A stretch of DNA of 64,000 bases, taken from the NCBI GenBank assembly GCA_015493615.1, contig WGCV01000041.1:124001-188000 (forward strand), given 5' to 3'. Positions within the stretch are counted from its first letter, which is position 1, and each line of letters opens with the position of its first letter. Under the pieces are notes generated by a model that was not told where the DNA came from, did no database searches, and was given only the letters and a program-made list of their open reading frames with translations. Source of the stretch: Melioribacteraceae bacterium (GTDB lineage Bacteria > Bacteroidota > Ignavibacteria > Ignavibacteriales > Melioribacteraceae). Below, piece after piece: positions 43,076-50,388 of the stretch. The position numbers and the translations under genes were made by a program.

Positions 43076-44704
43076 CTACAAATTAATTATCTGATGTTCG
43101 AAGGAAGTGATTGATAATTCATCAAAAATAAGTTTTAGAACATCAAGTCCGTATTTGTTTGCAAAATAGACGAAGTTAATCACTTCCTCCTGCGCTTTAC
43201 CGTTGGGGCGAAACTGATTTTTAAGGAGCTTGGAATGTCGTATAATTGCTTGAACTTTTGAAGCGTTTGACCGCTCTCCTTTCTTCCGAAGAATTGCCAT
43301 TAACTTCAAAATACCGTCTCTTACTTCCTGTGCATCCTTTGTTAAATCGGGATCAATTGCAAAGAGTTTCTCTTTAAGGCGGTCAATTGCAAAATCAATC
43401 TCGTGTTCAGTTTCATCAAAAATTGAATTGATATGTGAATTCGGATCGGCACGAAGGATTTTGTCGGTCAGTTCTTTTTCACTTAATACGAAAATACTTT
43501 GCGGAGTAAGGTTGTAAATCTCAATTTTCTTCTGAAGAAAACTTTCATTCAAAGTCGCGGAAGCTCTTGGGTAGAGTAGGGGAGTTTCCAAGTTGAAATA
43601 GGAATAATAGGGAATTACCTGGGGGAAGTAATTCATCTCATTGGGACCGGCAATTGTAACGGCTGTCGGCAGAATCGTGTCCTGAACTATTGGTCTTAAA
43701 ATCACATCGGGGGATATTCTCTCCGGATTGGAATTTATTATCTCAAGTATTTCTGATTCCGATAAAATTTTTCTGGTATTCCCGATTCTAAAGCCCCGTT
43801 CGTGCGGTTCAAGGCGAAGCCGTCTGTTTTTATCGAGCAGATAGAGATTAACCGGATGCACTTTTAATTGAACGTGATAGTTTTCTTCCAACCGCGCGCT
43901 TCGCTGAATTCCCAGCATGGCAAGGGCTTCCCGATTATTAATAGTCTCGGAAAATAAACTTCGCGCCAAAAGTTTTGGTTCCCGTTCGTTAAAATCAAAA
44001 ATAATTAAACCGTATTCGTCAAATAAATTAAAGAGGAGTTTTCTGAACGCTTCGGTGTAGGTTTTCCCGATGCGGTAAGCTCCGGAAATTAATTCGCGAA
44101 CTTGTTCGGAATGCTCTGTTTTTTTTAACATAGAAAAAAGTTTACCGGCTGTTTCTTCAATCTCTTCGTCAAGGATAATATCTCCCACGCTTCCCAAGTT
44201 TTCTTCTTCGGTTAAGGAATTTTTATATTCTACTTTTTTTATTCCGCTCTCTTTTGTGTAAGTGTAAGTTTTATTAACCGTTTCAAAACCGTGGTCTTCT
44301 CCTTCGAGCCAGAAAACAGGAACAAAATTAAGGTCTTCATATTTTTCTTTAAGTAAACGGCTGAGTTTGACGGCTGAAATAATCTTGTAAAAATAGCCGA
44401 GGGGTCCTCCAAACAATCCGAGCTGTTGAGCCGCGACAACTGCGAACGTCTTATTTGAAAGAAGAGAGTTAATGTTTTTCTTGGTCAGTTGCGAGGGAGA
44501 ATAAGGTGAATATTGTGATTTAATAATCTCAACCAATTTTTGTCTGTGAGGCAGTTTTTTTTGTGAAACCGCCTGAATATGGTCGTTAAAAGTTTCCTCG
44601 TCTCTAAAATTTTTTATGTAAAAATCTTCCACATTTTCAAAATCGTAGATGAAATCGAGCATTAAATCTTTGTAGCCGGGTATCTCGTTGTAATCGACAA
44701 ACAT
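43076..44704 (-). CDS. bshC: BshC, putative cysteine-adding enzyme of bacillithiol synthesis
   Basis: About 542 residues, the usual BshC length. AAQQLGLFGGPLGYFYKIISAVKL, FVPVFWLEGEDHGFETVNKTY, YPRASATLNESFLQKK and the 'ILRPIVQDTILPTAVTIAGPNEMNYF' region are characteristic. BshC is proposed to add cysteine to GlcN-malate, completing bacillithiol. bshA and bshB are not in the window. The ATG at 44704 (MFVDYNEIPGY) is chosen over one 60 bases upstream because homologues begin there. Confidence 0.93.
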   Translation of the reverse strand: MFVDYNEIPGYKDLMLDFIYDFENVEDFYIKNFRDEETFNDHIQAVSQKKLPHRQKLVEIIKSQYSPYSPSQLTKKNINSLLSNKTFAVVAAQQLGLFGGPLGYFYKIISAVKLSRLLKEKYEDLNFVPVFWLEGEDHGFETVNKTYTYTKESGIKKVEYKNSLTEEENLGSVGDIILDEEIEETAGKLFSMLKKTEHSEQVRELISGAYRIGKTYTEAFRKLLFNLFDEYGLIIFDFNEREPKLLARSLFSETINNREALAMLGIQRSARLEENYHVQLKVHPVNLYLLDKNRRLRLEPHERGFRIGNTRKILSESEILEIINSNPERISPDVILRPIVQDTILPTAVTIAGPNEMNYFPQVIPYYSYFNLETPLLYPRASATLNESFLQKKIEIYNLTPQSIFVLSEKELTDKILRADPNSHINSIFDETEHEIDFAIDRLKEKLFAIDPDLTKDAQEVRDGILKLMAILRKKGERSNASKVQAIIRHSKLLKNQFRPNGKAQEEVINFVYFANKYGLDVLKLIFDELSITSFEHQIINL

Positions 44705-44842
44705 GTTAACTCTCAATAATTTATATATTATTAGATAAAAGTGTTTTGATAATTCAAACAACAAAAATAACTTTTTCGTAATAAATATTTCCTTAAAATA
44801 ATTTATCAGGAACCTTGTGCAATTTATTTTGTTTTATTCATT

Positions 44843-44977
44843 ATGCAAAACGAATGTTATCTTCATAATGCTCAATGTTTCGATAAAGACACCGCGAAAC
44901 AATTCTTAAAAAATGCTCCCATGCTGATTCTTCCTCCTTATTCTCGATGTCGCCAAATTATTTTGACCGGATTTTAA
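44843..44977 (+). CDS. Possible 44-residue ORF upstream of the metallophosphatase
   Basis: ATG to TAA, 44 codons, with three Cys (MQNECYLHNAQCFDK... ...RCRQ), ending 22 bases before the next gene. No ribosome-binding site precedes it and no family is recognised. In AT-rich intergenic DNA an open frame of this length is not unlikely by chance, so it is listed for completeness. The rest of the 44705-44999 gap should contain divergent promoters for bshC and the metallophosphatase. Confidence 0.2.
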   Translation: MQNECYLHNAQCFDKDTAKQFLKNAPMLILPPYSRCRQIILTGF

Positions 44978-44999
44978 TAAATATATTTAGAGGAAAAAA

Positions 45000-45707
45000 A
45001 TGAAAGCTTTAATCATATCTGATATTCATGCAAATTTTACTGCGTTGCAAGAAGCGCTTAATAACGATGGGAATTACGATGTGCTTTTGTTTCTCGGAGA
45101 TATTGTAGATTACGGACCGAACCCGAGAGAGTGTTTGGATTTTATTAAAAATAATGCCGATTACTATGTGCGCGGAAACCATGATAATGCAATGGGATAC
45201 GAATCGGACTGTAACAGCATGGGAACATTCAGGAGTTTTTCTATTGAAACTCGAGCATGGCACAGAAAGTTAATGACTGAAGACGATATTGATTTTTTCA
45301 GAAGGATGCCGATTCTTAATAAAGCTCATATTGACGGTAACTCCTTTTTTATGGCGCATGCTTCTCCGCAAGGGGATATCTCCGAATATTTGTCCGTTGA
45401 GGAAATGACTACAAAGATTACGGGAATTAAAACGGAAAACATATTGGTCGGTCATACGCATGTGCAGTACGAAAAACAGATTGACCAATCTCTGATTGTA
45501 AATCCGGGCAGCGTCGGATTGCCAAGAGACGGGAGCGAAGCGTGTTATGCGGTTTACGAAAACAATTTGATAACTCTGAAAAGAATTGAGTATGATGTGG
45601 AGAAAACGATTTTCGATTTGAATAAAGCCCCGTTATCGGAAAGCTGTAAAGAAGGAATTACAAAAATACTCCTTCACAAACAAGAATTTGCTAAAACGCT
45701 GCTTTAA
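45000..45707 (+). CDS. Calcineurin-like metallophosphatase (YfcE/MJ0936 type)
   Basis: A 235-residue protein with the metallophosphoesterase motifs in order: ISDIHANFTAL, FLGDIVDYGP, YVRGNHDNAMG, FFMAHASP and VGHTHVQYE. These bind a di-metal centre and hydrolyse phosphoesters; the substrate is unknown. GAGG lies 9 bases before the ATG. The downstream zinc-ribbon gene is 129 bases away. Confidence 0.92.
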   Translation: MKALIISDIHANFTALQEALNNDGNYDVLLFLGDIVDYGPNPRECLDFIKNNADYYVRGNHDNAMGYESDCNSMGTFRSFSIETRAWHRKLMTEDDIDFFRRMPILNKAHIDGNSFFMAHASPQGDISEYLSVEEMTTKITGIKTENILVGHTHVQYEKQIDQSLIVNPGSVGLPRDGSEACYAVYENNLITLKRIEYDVEKTIFDLNKAPLSESCKEGITKILLHKQEFAKTLL

Positions 45708-45713
45708 ATTCAA

Positions 45714-45756
45714 AATGATAATTTTAGGACATGCAGAGGTCTTTATTATAAATTCT
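45714..45756. repeat. Decayed right end of a MITE-like element
   Basis: ATGATAATTTTAGGACATGC, AGAGGTCTTTATTATAAAT align with the right end of copies C and D (ATGACAAATTTAGGTTATGC, AAAGGTCTCTATTAAATAA) with several substitutions. Only one end is present. Confidence 0.6.
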
Positions 45757-45836
45757 GCCGCAGATTTGCTCGAATGAGTAATTGGAGAAGGAATTTGTTT
45801 AATGAAATTTAACTTGATGAAAAACGGAATACTTTG

Positions 45837-46232
45837 ATGATTTTCTTCTGTCCGCACTGCTGGAATGAAATTCGTGAAGAAACGGAAATCTGTCCTTTCT
45901 GTGGAACTCATATATCGAAGGAGTCGGAGAAATCGTTTACGGATAAATTAATTTCGGCGCTCAATCATCCCGAACCGAAAACGCGAATGAGAGCGGTTAA
46001 TATTCTCGGTAAACTCGGAGATCGAAAAGCGGTCCCGGCTTTGACCGAACGTCTTGAAAGGGAAAAAGATGCGTTCGTTCTCTCCGAAATTATCATGGCG
46101 CTCGGTATGATGAATGATAATTCATTAATTGACGCGCTTTCTAATTATAACTCGAATGATTATCCTATTGTCGTTAGAAATGCCGCAAAAAAAGTAATCA
46201 CACTACAGTCAGAAAAAAAGGGGAAGCGATGA
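45837..46232 (+). CDS. Zinc-ribbon plus HEAT-repeat protein
   Basis: About 131 residues. It has an N-terminal double CxxC zinc ribbon (FCPHCWNEI...EICPFCGTHI), then two or three HEAT-like repeats (KTRMRAVNILGKLGDRKAVPALTERL, AFVLSEIIMALGMMNDNSLIDAL). HEAT repeats are protein-binding solenoids; some PBS-lyase-type HEAT proteins act on enzyme maturation. Function unknown. The ATG at 45837 is used; a TTG sits directly before it. The next gene overlaps by ATGA. Confidence 0.75.
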   Translation: MIFFCPHCWNEIREETEICPFCGTHISKESEKSFTDKLISALNHPEPKTRMRAVNILGKLGDRKAVPALTERLEREKDAFVLSEIIMALGMMNDNSLIDALSNYNSNDYPIVVRNAAKKVITLQSEKKGKR

Positions 46233-46657
46233 ATCGAGATAAAATTGAACTCTCATCGAATCATAAAAGGATTCTTTCGGTTACGGCAAGAAAAGTGGAA
46301 ACAACTTTGAACGAAATGGAGGAAATTCTTAAGGGAAAGCTTACACAAAATAAAACCGCGCAAATTATTCCTGTGTACAGTGAAGAAAAACGGAATGAAT
46401 TACTCAAGATAATTGAGCGGATAAGAACAGAGAATGAGAGAATGTTCGACGAGCTGAGTTTAAAACCATTGGAATTGGCTGAAGAAAGAGTGATAAAAGC
46501 GAAAAGCGCCAATTTGTGGACAATACTTATCGACAGCAGCTCGGTTAACCTAAAAAACTACGGAGCTTTGCCTGAAGAAAAAGCGGCTGAAATAGATTCT
46601 TATATCCAAAATTTATTGGCATCGCTTGAGGTCTTAATGAGATCGGAAAACGCTTAG
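46229..46657 (+). CDS. Conserved-looking hypothetical protein
   Basis: A 142-residue soluble, predominantly helical protein with heptad-like segments (KVETTLNEMEEILKGKL, KRNELLKIIERIRTENERMFDEL). No family recognised. Codon use resembles neighbours. It overlaps the zinc-ribbon/HEAT gene by ATGA, so the two products may act together. Confidence 0.65.
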   Translation: MNRDKIELSSNHKRILSVTARKVETTLNEMEEILKGKLTQNKTAQIIPVYSEEKRNELLKIIERIRTENERMFDELSLKPLELAEERVIKAKSANLWTILIDSSSVNLKNYGALPEEKAAEIDSYIQNLLASLEVLMRSENA

Positions 46658-46700
46658 AGCATTACTGAATAAAATTCCAAACTCGAAAAATCAAAGGCAC

Positions 46701-46737
46701 AAAGGTTCATAGGTTTTTACCTTTTAACCTTTTTTTT
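46701..46737 (+). terminator. Probable terminator after the hypothetical gene
   Basis: AAAGGTT (46701-46707) pairs with AACCTTT (46726-46732), with an inner AGG/CCT pairing, and runs into an eight-base T-run. Confidence 0.55.
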
Positions 46738-46843
46738 ACGCTTATTGAAACTACATCCGAACACTGAATCGCTGAGTTTCATTCTAATATTTGATAATTC
46801 GATAAAATCTCTTTAATTTCAATCTTCAAATTATAGGATTACT

Positions 46844-48223
46844 ATGAATAATTATGATGCAATTGTAATCGGCAGCGGACCGGGCGGCGAAGGAGCCGCA
46901 ATGAAGCTGACTAAGTCCGGACTAAAAGTTGCCGTTTGCGACAGATTAGAAAATATAGGCGGAAACTCGACGCACAAAGGAACTATACCGAGTAAGGCAT
47001 TACGGCACGCTACCGAAATTCTTGAAGAAAGGGATACGCTTACCAGTGTAAGCTTTCCCGAGCTTCTTTTGACGGCGGAAAATGTAATAGAACAGCAGAG
47101 TAAATTACGCAAACGTTTTTACGAGCGTAATTGGGTTGATATAATAGACGGTTGGGCAAAGTTTGTCGATGAAAATACAATTGAGGTGTTAAACGCTACC
47201 GGAGTTAAAGAGAGGTACCATGCAAAGTATTTTGTGATAGCAACCGGTTCGCATCCTTATCATCCGGAGGATATCGATTTTTCACATCCGAGAATTTTGG
47301 ACAGCGATAAAATATTGGAATTGAAAGAACATCCCCGTTCCCTTACTATCTACGGAGCGGGAGTAATAGGATGCGAATATGCGTCAATATTCAAAGGGCT
47401 TAGAACAAAAGTTAATCTTGTTAATACGCGTTCGCAGCTTCTTGCGTTTTTAGACGACGAAATCATCGACGCACTCAGTTATCATTTGCGTGAAAACGGA
47501 ATTTTGATTCGTCATAACGAAGAATATGAAAAGGTTGTCGCGGACGACGAAGGCGTTACGCTTTATCTGAAATCCAATAAAAAGATTAGAAGCTCATATC
47601 TGTTCTGGGCGCAGGGCAGAACGGGCAATTCCGAAGAATTGGGCGTTAAAGAACTCGGAATTGAAGTTGACTACAAGGGAACAATTAAAGTTAATGAAAA
47701 TCACCAAACGAACATCCCCAATATTTACGCGGTCGGCGATATTGTCGGCTATCCTTCTCTTGCAAGCGCGTCGTATGATCAAGGAAGATTTGCCGCGACG
47801 CATATTGTAACGGGGAAGAAAATCAGGCATCTTGTTGAATATATCCCAACCGGCATTTACACATTACCGGAAATCAGCTCGGTAGGATTAACCGAAAAAG
47901 AACTGACCACAGAGAAAGTACCTTATGAAAGCGGACGAGCGTTTTTCAGGAATCTTGCCCGCGCGCAGATTACCGGGCACACGGTTGGCGTGCTGAAGAT
48001 ACTGTTTCATCCCGAAACGCTTGAAATATTCGGGATTCATTGCTTTGGGCACGGCGCGTCCGAAATTATTCATATCGGTCAGGCAATAATGTCGCAGAAA
48101 AAAGGGAACAGGTCTCTTCTTTATTTTGTTAATACAACGTTCAACTATCCGACGATGGCGGAAGCATACCGCGTTGCCGCTTTGAACGGCTTAAACAGAG
48201 TTGATCCGGAAGTTTATTCTTGA
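46844..48223 (+). CDS. sthA: Soluble pyridine nucleotide transhydrogenase
   Basis: A 459-residue flavoprotein disulfide reductase-fold enzyme. It has the FAD site [40 protein letters not shown], the NAD site [20 protein letters not shown] and [23 protein letters not shown]. The redox-active CxxxxC of lipoamide or mercury reductases is replaced (NSTHKGTIP), and the sequence [14 protein letters not shown] is that of SthA. It interconverts NADPH and NADH, usually consuming NADPH. Confidence 0.93.
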   Translation: MNNYDAIVIGSGPGGEGAAMKLTKSGLKVAVCDRLENIGGNSTHKGTIPSKALRHATEILEERDTLTSVSFPELLLTAENVIEQQSKLRKRFYERNWVDIIDGWAKFVDENTIEVLNATGVKERYHAKYFVIATGSHPYHPEDIDFSHPRILDSDKILELKEHPRSLTIYGAGVIGCEYASIFKGLRTKVNLVNTRSQLLAFLDDEIIDALSYHLRENGILIRHNEEYEKVVADDEGVTLYLKSNKKIRSSYLFWAQGRTGNSEELGVKELGIEVDYKGTIKVNENHQTNIPNIYAVGDIVGYPSLASASYDQGRFAATHIVTGKKIRHLVEYIPTGIYTLPEISSVGLTEKELTTEKVPYESGRAFFRNLARAQITGHTVGVLKILFHPETLEIFGIHCFGHGASEIIHIGQAIMSQKKGNRSLLYFVNTTFNYPTMAEAYRVAALNGLNRVDPEVYS

Positions 48224-48595
48224 TTTTTCTTGCATTGTAAGAAACTTATTTCACCGGATGTCGTTTCCGTAATAAAGAGGGCGACCTTCAGCAAAGAGAA
48301 CGCAAGGGGAACAATAGGGTTTGCGAATCCGAAGGATTCAAATATTTATAGCAAAATGAAACGATAGAAGGCTTTGCAAAACCTAATTTATATGTTATTC
48401 TGATCCTCCGCCAAGGCGGAGCGGGAGAAGAATCTCATAACCGGTTATTATACCTAATTTTGAGATATTTCGGACGGCTTCCACTCCTCCGCCTTGGCGG
48501 ATTGGCAATCTCCCATATTTTTGCAGATTATTTCCGGATAAAAACTTCTCGTAATGACTTAACTATAATTTTTTATTAGGTTAAACAAAGCCCTT
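48224..48595. repeat. Intergenic region with MITE-like copy E
   Basis: The first ~140 bases hold nothing recognisable. Copy E spans about 48368-48596: AAGGCTTTGCAAAACC, TGTTATTCTGATC, palindrome CTCCGCC-AA-GGCGGAG, AGAATCTCATAACCGG, GAGATATTTCGGACGG, palindrome CTCCGCC-TT-GGCGGA. It ends TTAGGTTAAACAAAGCCC against the SDR stop codon. It is longer (~230 bases) and more diverged than other copies. Confidence 0.75.
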
Positions 48596-49258
48596 CTAAT
48601 AAACTTTCAAAATATTTCCCGTTAGGATTTTAGAATTATCAAAAACAGAATTCACTAATTCGCCAATCTCTTGAGGAGAGACCAAATGTGTAGAGGAATC
48701 TGCCCATTCCCTGTTAGCGGGAGAATCCAACACAAACGGAGCAATCGCATTAGCTGAATAGTTTTGCTCCAGACCTTCTTCCGATAAAACTTGAACAAGA
48801 AAATTTAACGCATTTTTCGAAACGACATAAGCGCTTTTTCCTTTCTCGGGGATAAAGGAAGATAGAGCGCTTGTAAAACAAATTGACCCGCGTCCGCAAT
48901 CTTTAACTTTAAGTTGAAAATATTTCCCAAGCAGAAATGCAATATCAACATTCAGTTTAAACATTTTTTCCCATTCTTCGTACGGAGTTTCCCCGATAAA
49001 TTTACCGCCGTAAAATCCGCCTACGGAAGAAAAAAGATAAAGTTCATCATCAACGGAAATTTCAATTTCGTTAAATACTTTTTTCACATTTTCTTCTATA
49101 GATAAATCGCCGGTTAGAATATTCTCTGCAAATTCTTTATCGTGACTCAAAGGGCGCGACGAATAGAGATAAATTTTATCGTAGTTCTTTTTCAAAAGGA
49201 CTTCGGTTACGCCTCGTCCTAAAAATCCTGAGGCGCCAAAAAGCATTAATGTTTTCAT
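48596..49258 (-). CDS. Short-chain dehydrogenase/reductase family protein
   Basis: A 220-residue Rossmann protein. It has the NAD(P) site LMLFGASGFLGRGVTEVL, a possible catalytic serine in ICFTSALSSF, and the YxxxK pair in SAYVVSKNALNFLVQVL. The C-terminal domain has ANAIAPFVLDSPANREW. Substrate unknown. GGAG precedes the ATG. Confidence 0.87.
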   Translation of the reverse strand: MKTLMLFGASGFLGRGVTEVLLKKNYDKIYLYSSRPLSHDKEFAENILTGDLSIEENVKKVFNEIEISVDDELYLFSSVGGFYGGKFIGETPYEEWEKMFKLNVDIAFLLGKYFQLKVKDCGRGSICFTSALSSFIPEKGKSAYVVSKNALNFLVQVLSEEGLEQNYSANAIAPFVLDSPANREWADSSTHLVSPQEIGELVNSVFDNSKILTGNILKVY

Positions 49259-49271
49259 TTTTACTCCGAAA

Positions 49272-49299
49272 AAGCCCTGAGCAAATTCACACAGGGCTT
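49272..49299 (-). terminator. Terminator of the EEP-family gene
   Basis: On the minus strand AAGCCCTG pairs with CAGGGCTT across a 12-base loop and is followed by TTT, 6 bases after the nuclease gene's stop. Confidence 0.8.
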
Positions 49300-49304
49300 A
49301 AAAT

Positions 49305-50330
49305 TTATTTAATGATAAATTTTGCGGCTACGGGGAAATGATCGCTGTAACCTCCGAGATAATGATTCCCCGCGTAAGTTCGGAACGGATTTCCTTTATA
49401 TTTTCCTTTCTGTTCAACCATAAATGGGAATCTGATTATGTGAAACGAATTTTTAATGTATTTGATTTTTCCGTTCGTTAGCAAATTCTGAGAAACAATA
49501 ATCTGGTCAAGCATATTCCAATCCCAGCGGTAAGTCAAACTTCCGTCGCCTTCGGCAAAAAGGGGATAAGAAAGATTAACAAAATCGGTAGGTTTAACGG
49601 TTTTCTTCAAACCGGGTTTGGCGCTTAAAACATAAAGGATTGAAGGATCGCCGGGTTCGTCGTTAAAATCGCCCATAATGATAATGTTGCGCCAAAGATT
49701 ATGCTTGCATAAATATGTTCTTAAAGTCTGAGCCGCCGAAACTCTTCCCGGAACGCTTCTCGCCTGTCCGCCGTAGCGCGAGGGCCAGTGGTTATCAAAA
49801 ATATTCAGCGTGTCGCCCGAAGTCGTAATTAAACGGGCGTAGAGAATATATCGCGTTGTTCTGTGCCCGCCGAGAGCTACTCTTAGCGTGTCGAAACCGT
49901 CAAGTTTGAATTTGTCTTTGTCGTAAATAATACCGTTATCAATACCCCTGAAATCGGGAGATTCGGCATAAACGATTCCGTAATTTCTGTTGATTCCGCT
50001 TATCACTCTTTTAAGGAGCGCTTTATGTTCAACTTCCTCGAATCCGAAAATATCCGGTCCGCGGTTATCATTAAGCTTTTGCAAAACGGATGCAAGATGT
50101 TCAATTTTTCTTCCCAATCTTTTCTCGGTCCATTGTTTTCTGCTTTCGGGAATAAATTCCTTGTCGTTTTTCCCTGCGTCGTGAACAGTGTCAAAAAGAT
50201 TCTCAACATTCCATTCCCCAATGCAAAGCGTGTCGCTCTGACCGGCTTTTAATACGGAAACAGAAGTGAAAATAAAAAAGGCAAGAATGATAAAAATATT
50301 TAATCGGATTGCATTAAGTTTGATTTTCAT
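49305..50330 (-). CDS. Secreted endonuclease/exonuclease/phosphatase-family protein
   Basis: A 341-residue protein with a signal peptide (IFIILAFFIFTSVSVLKA). The DNase I-like fold has IGEWNVENLFDTVHD (metal Glu), DIFGFEEVEHKALL, NIFDNHWPSRYGG (catalytic His), IIMGDFNDEPGDPS and the final SDHFPVAAKF. Likely an extracytoplasmic nuclease or phosphodiesterase; precise substrate unknown. Confidence 0.9.
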   Translation of the reverse strand: MKIKLNAIRLNIFIILAFFIFTSVSVLKAGQSDTLCIGEWNVENLFDTVHDAGKNDKEFIPESRKQWTEKRLGRKIEHLASVLQKLNDNRGPDIFGFEEVEHKALLKRVISGINRNYGIVYAESPDFRGIDNGIIYDKDKFKLDGFDTLRVALGGHRTTRYILYARLITTSGDTLNIFDNHWPSRYGGQARSVPGRVSAAQTLRTYLCKHNLWRNIIIMGDFNDEPGDPSILYVLSAKPGLKKTVKPTDFVNLSYPLFAEGDGSLTYRWDWNMLDQIIVSQNLLTNGKIKYIKNSFHIIRFPFMVEQKGKYKGNPFRTYAGNHYLGGYSDHFPVAAKFIIK

Positions 50331-50388
50331 TTTAATTTAATTTCCTTACTTTTATGTTCAATAATTACTCTAAAAATAAATAGAAAAA

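Noticed and set aside
46844-48223. Loss of the redox-active Cys pair in the disulfide-reductase-fold enzyme as a decay sign
   Set aside because: The replacement [14 protein letters not shown] is normal for soluble transhydrogenase, so the protein is not degenerate.
30722-48596. CRISPR array
   Set aside because: Repeats are long, have inverted ends, differ in internal modules and are kilobases apart; there are no regular spacers or cas genes.
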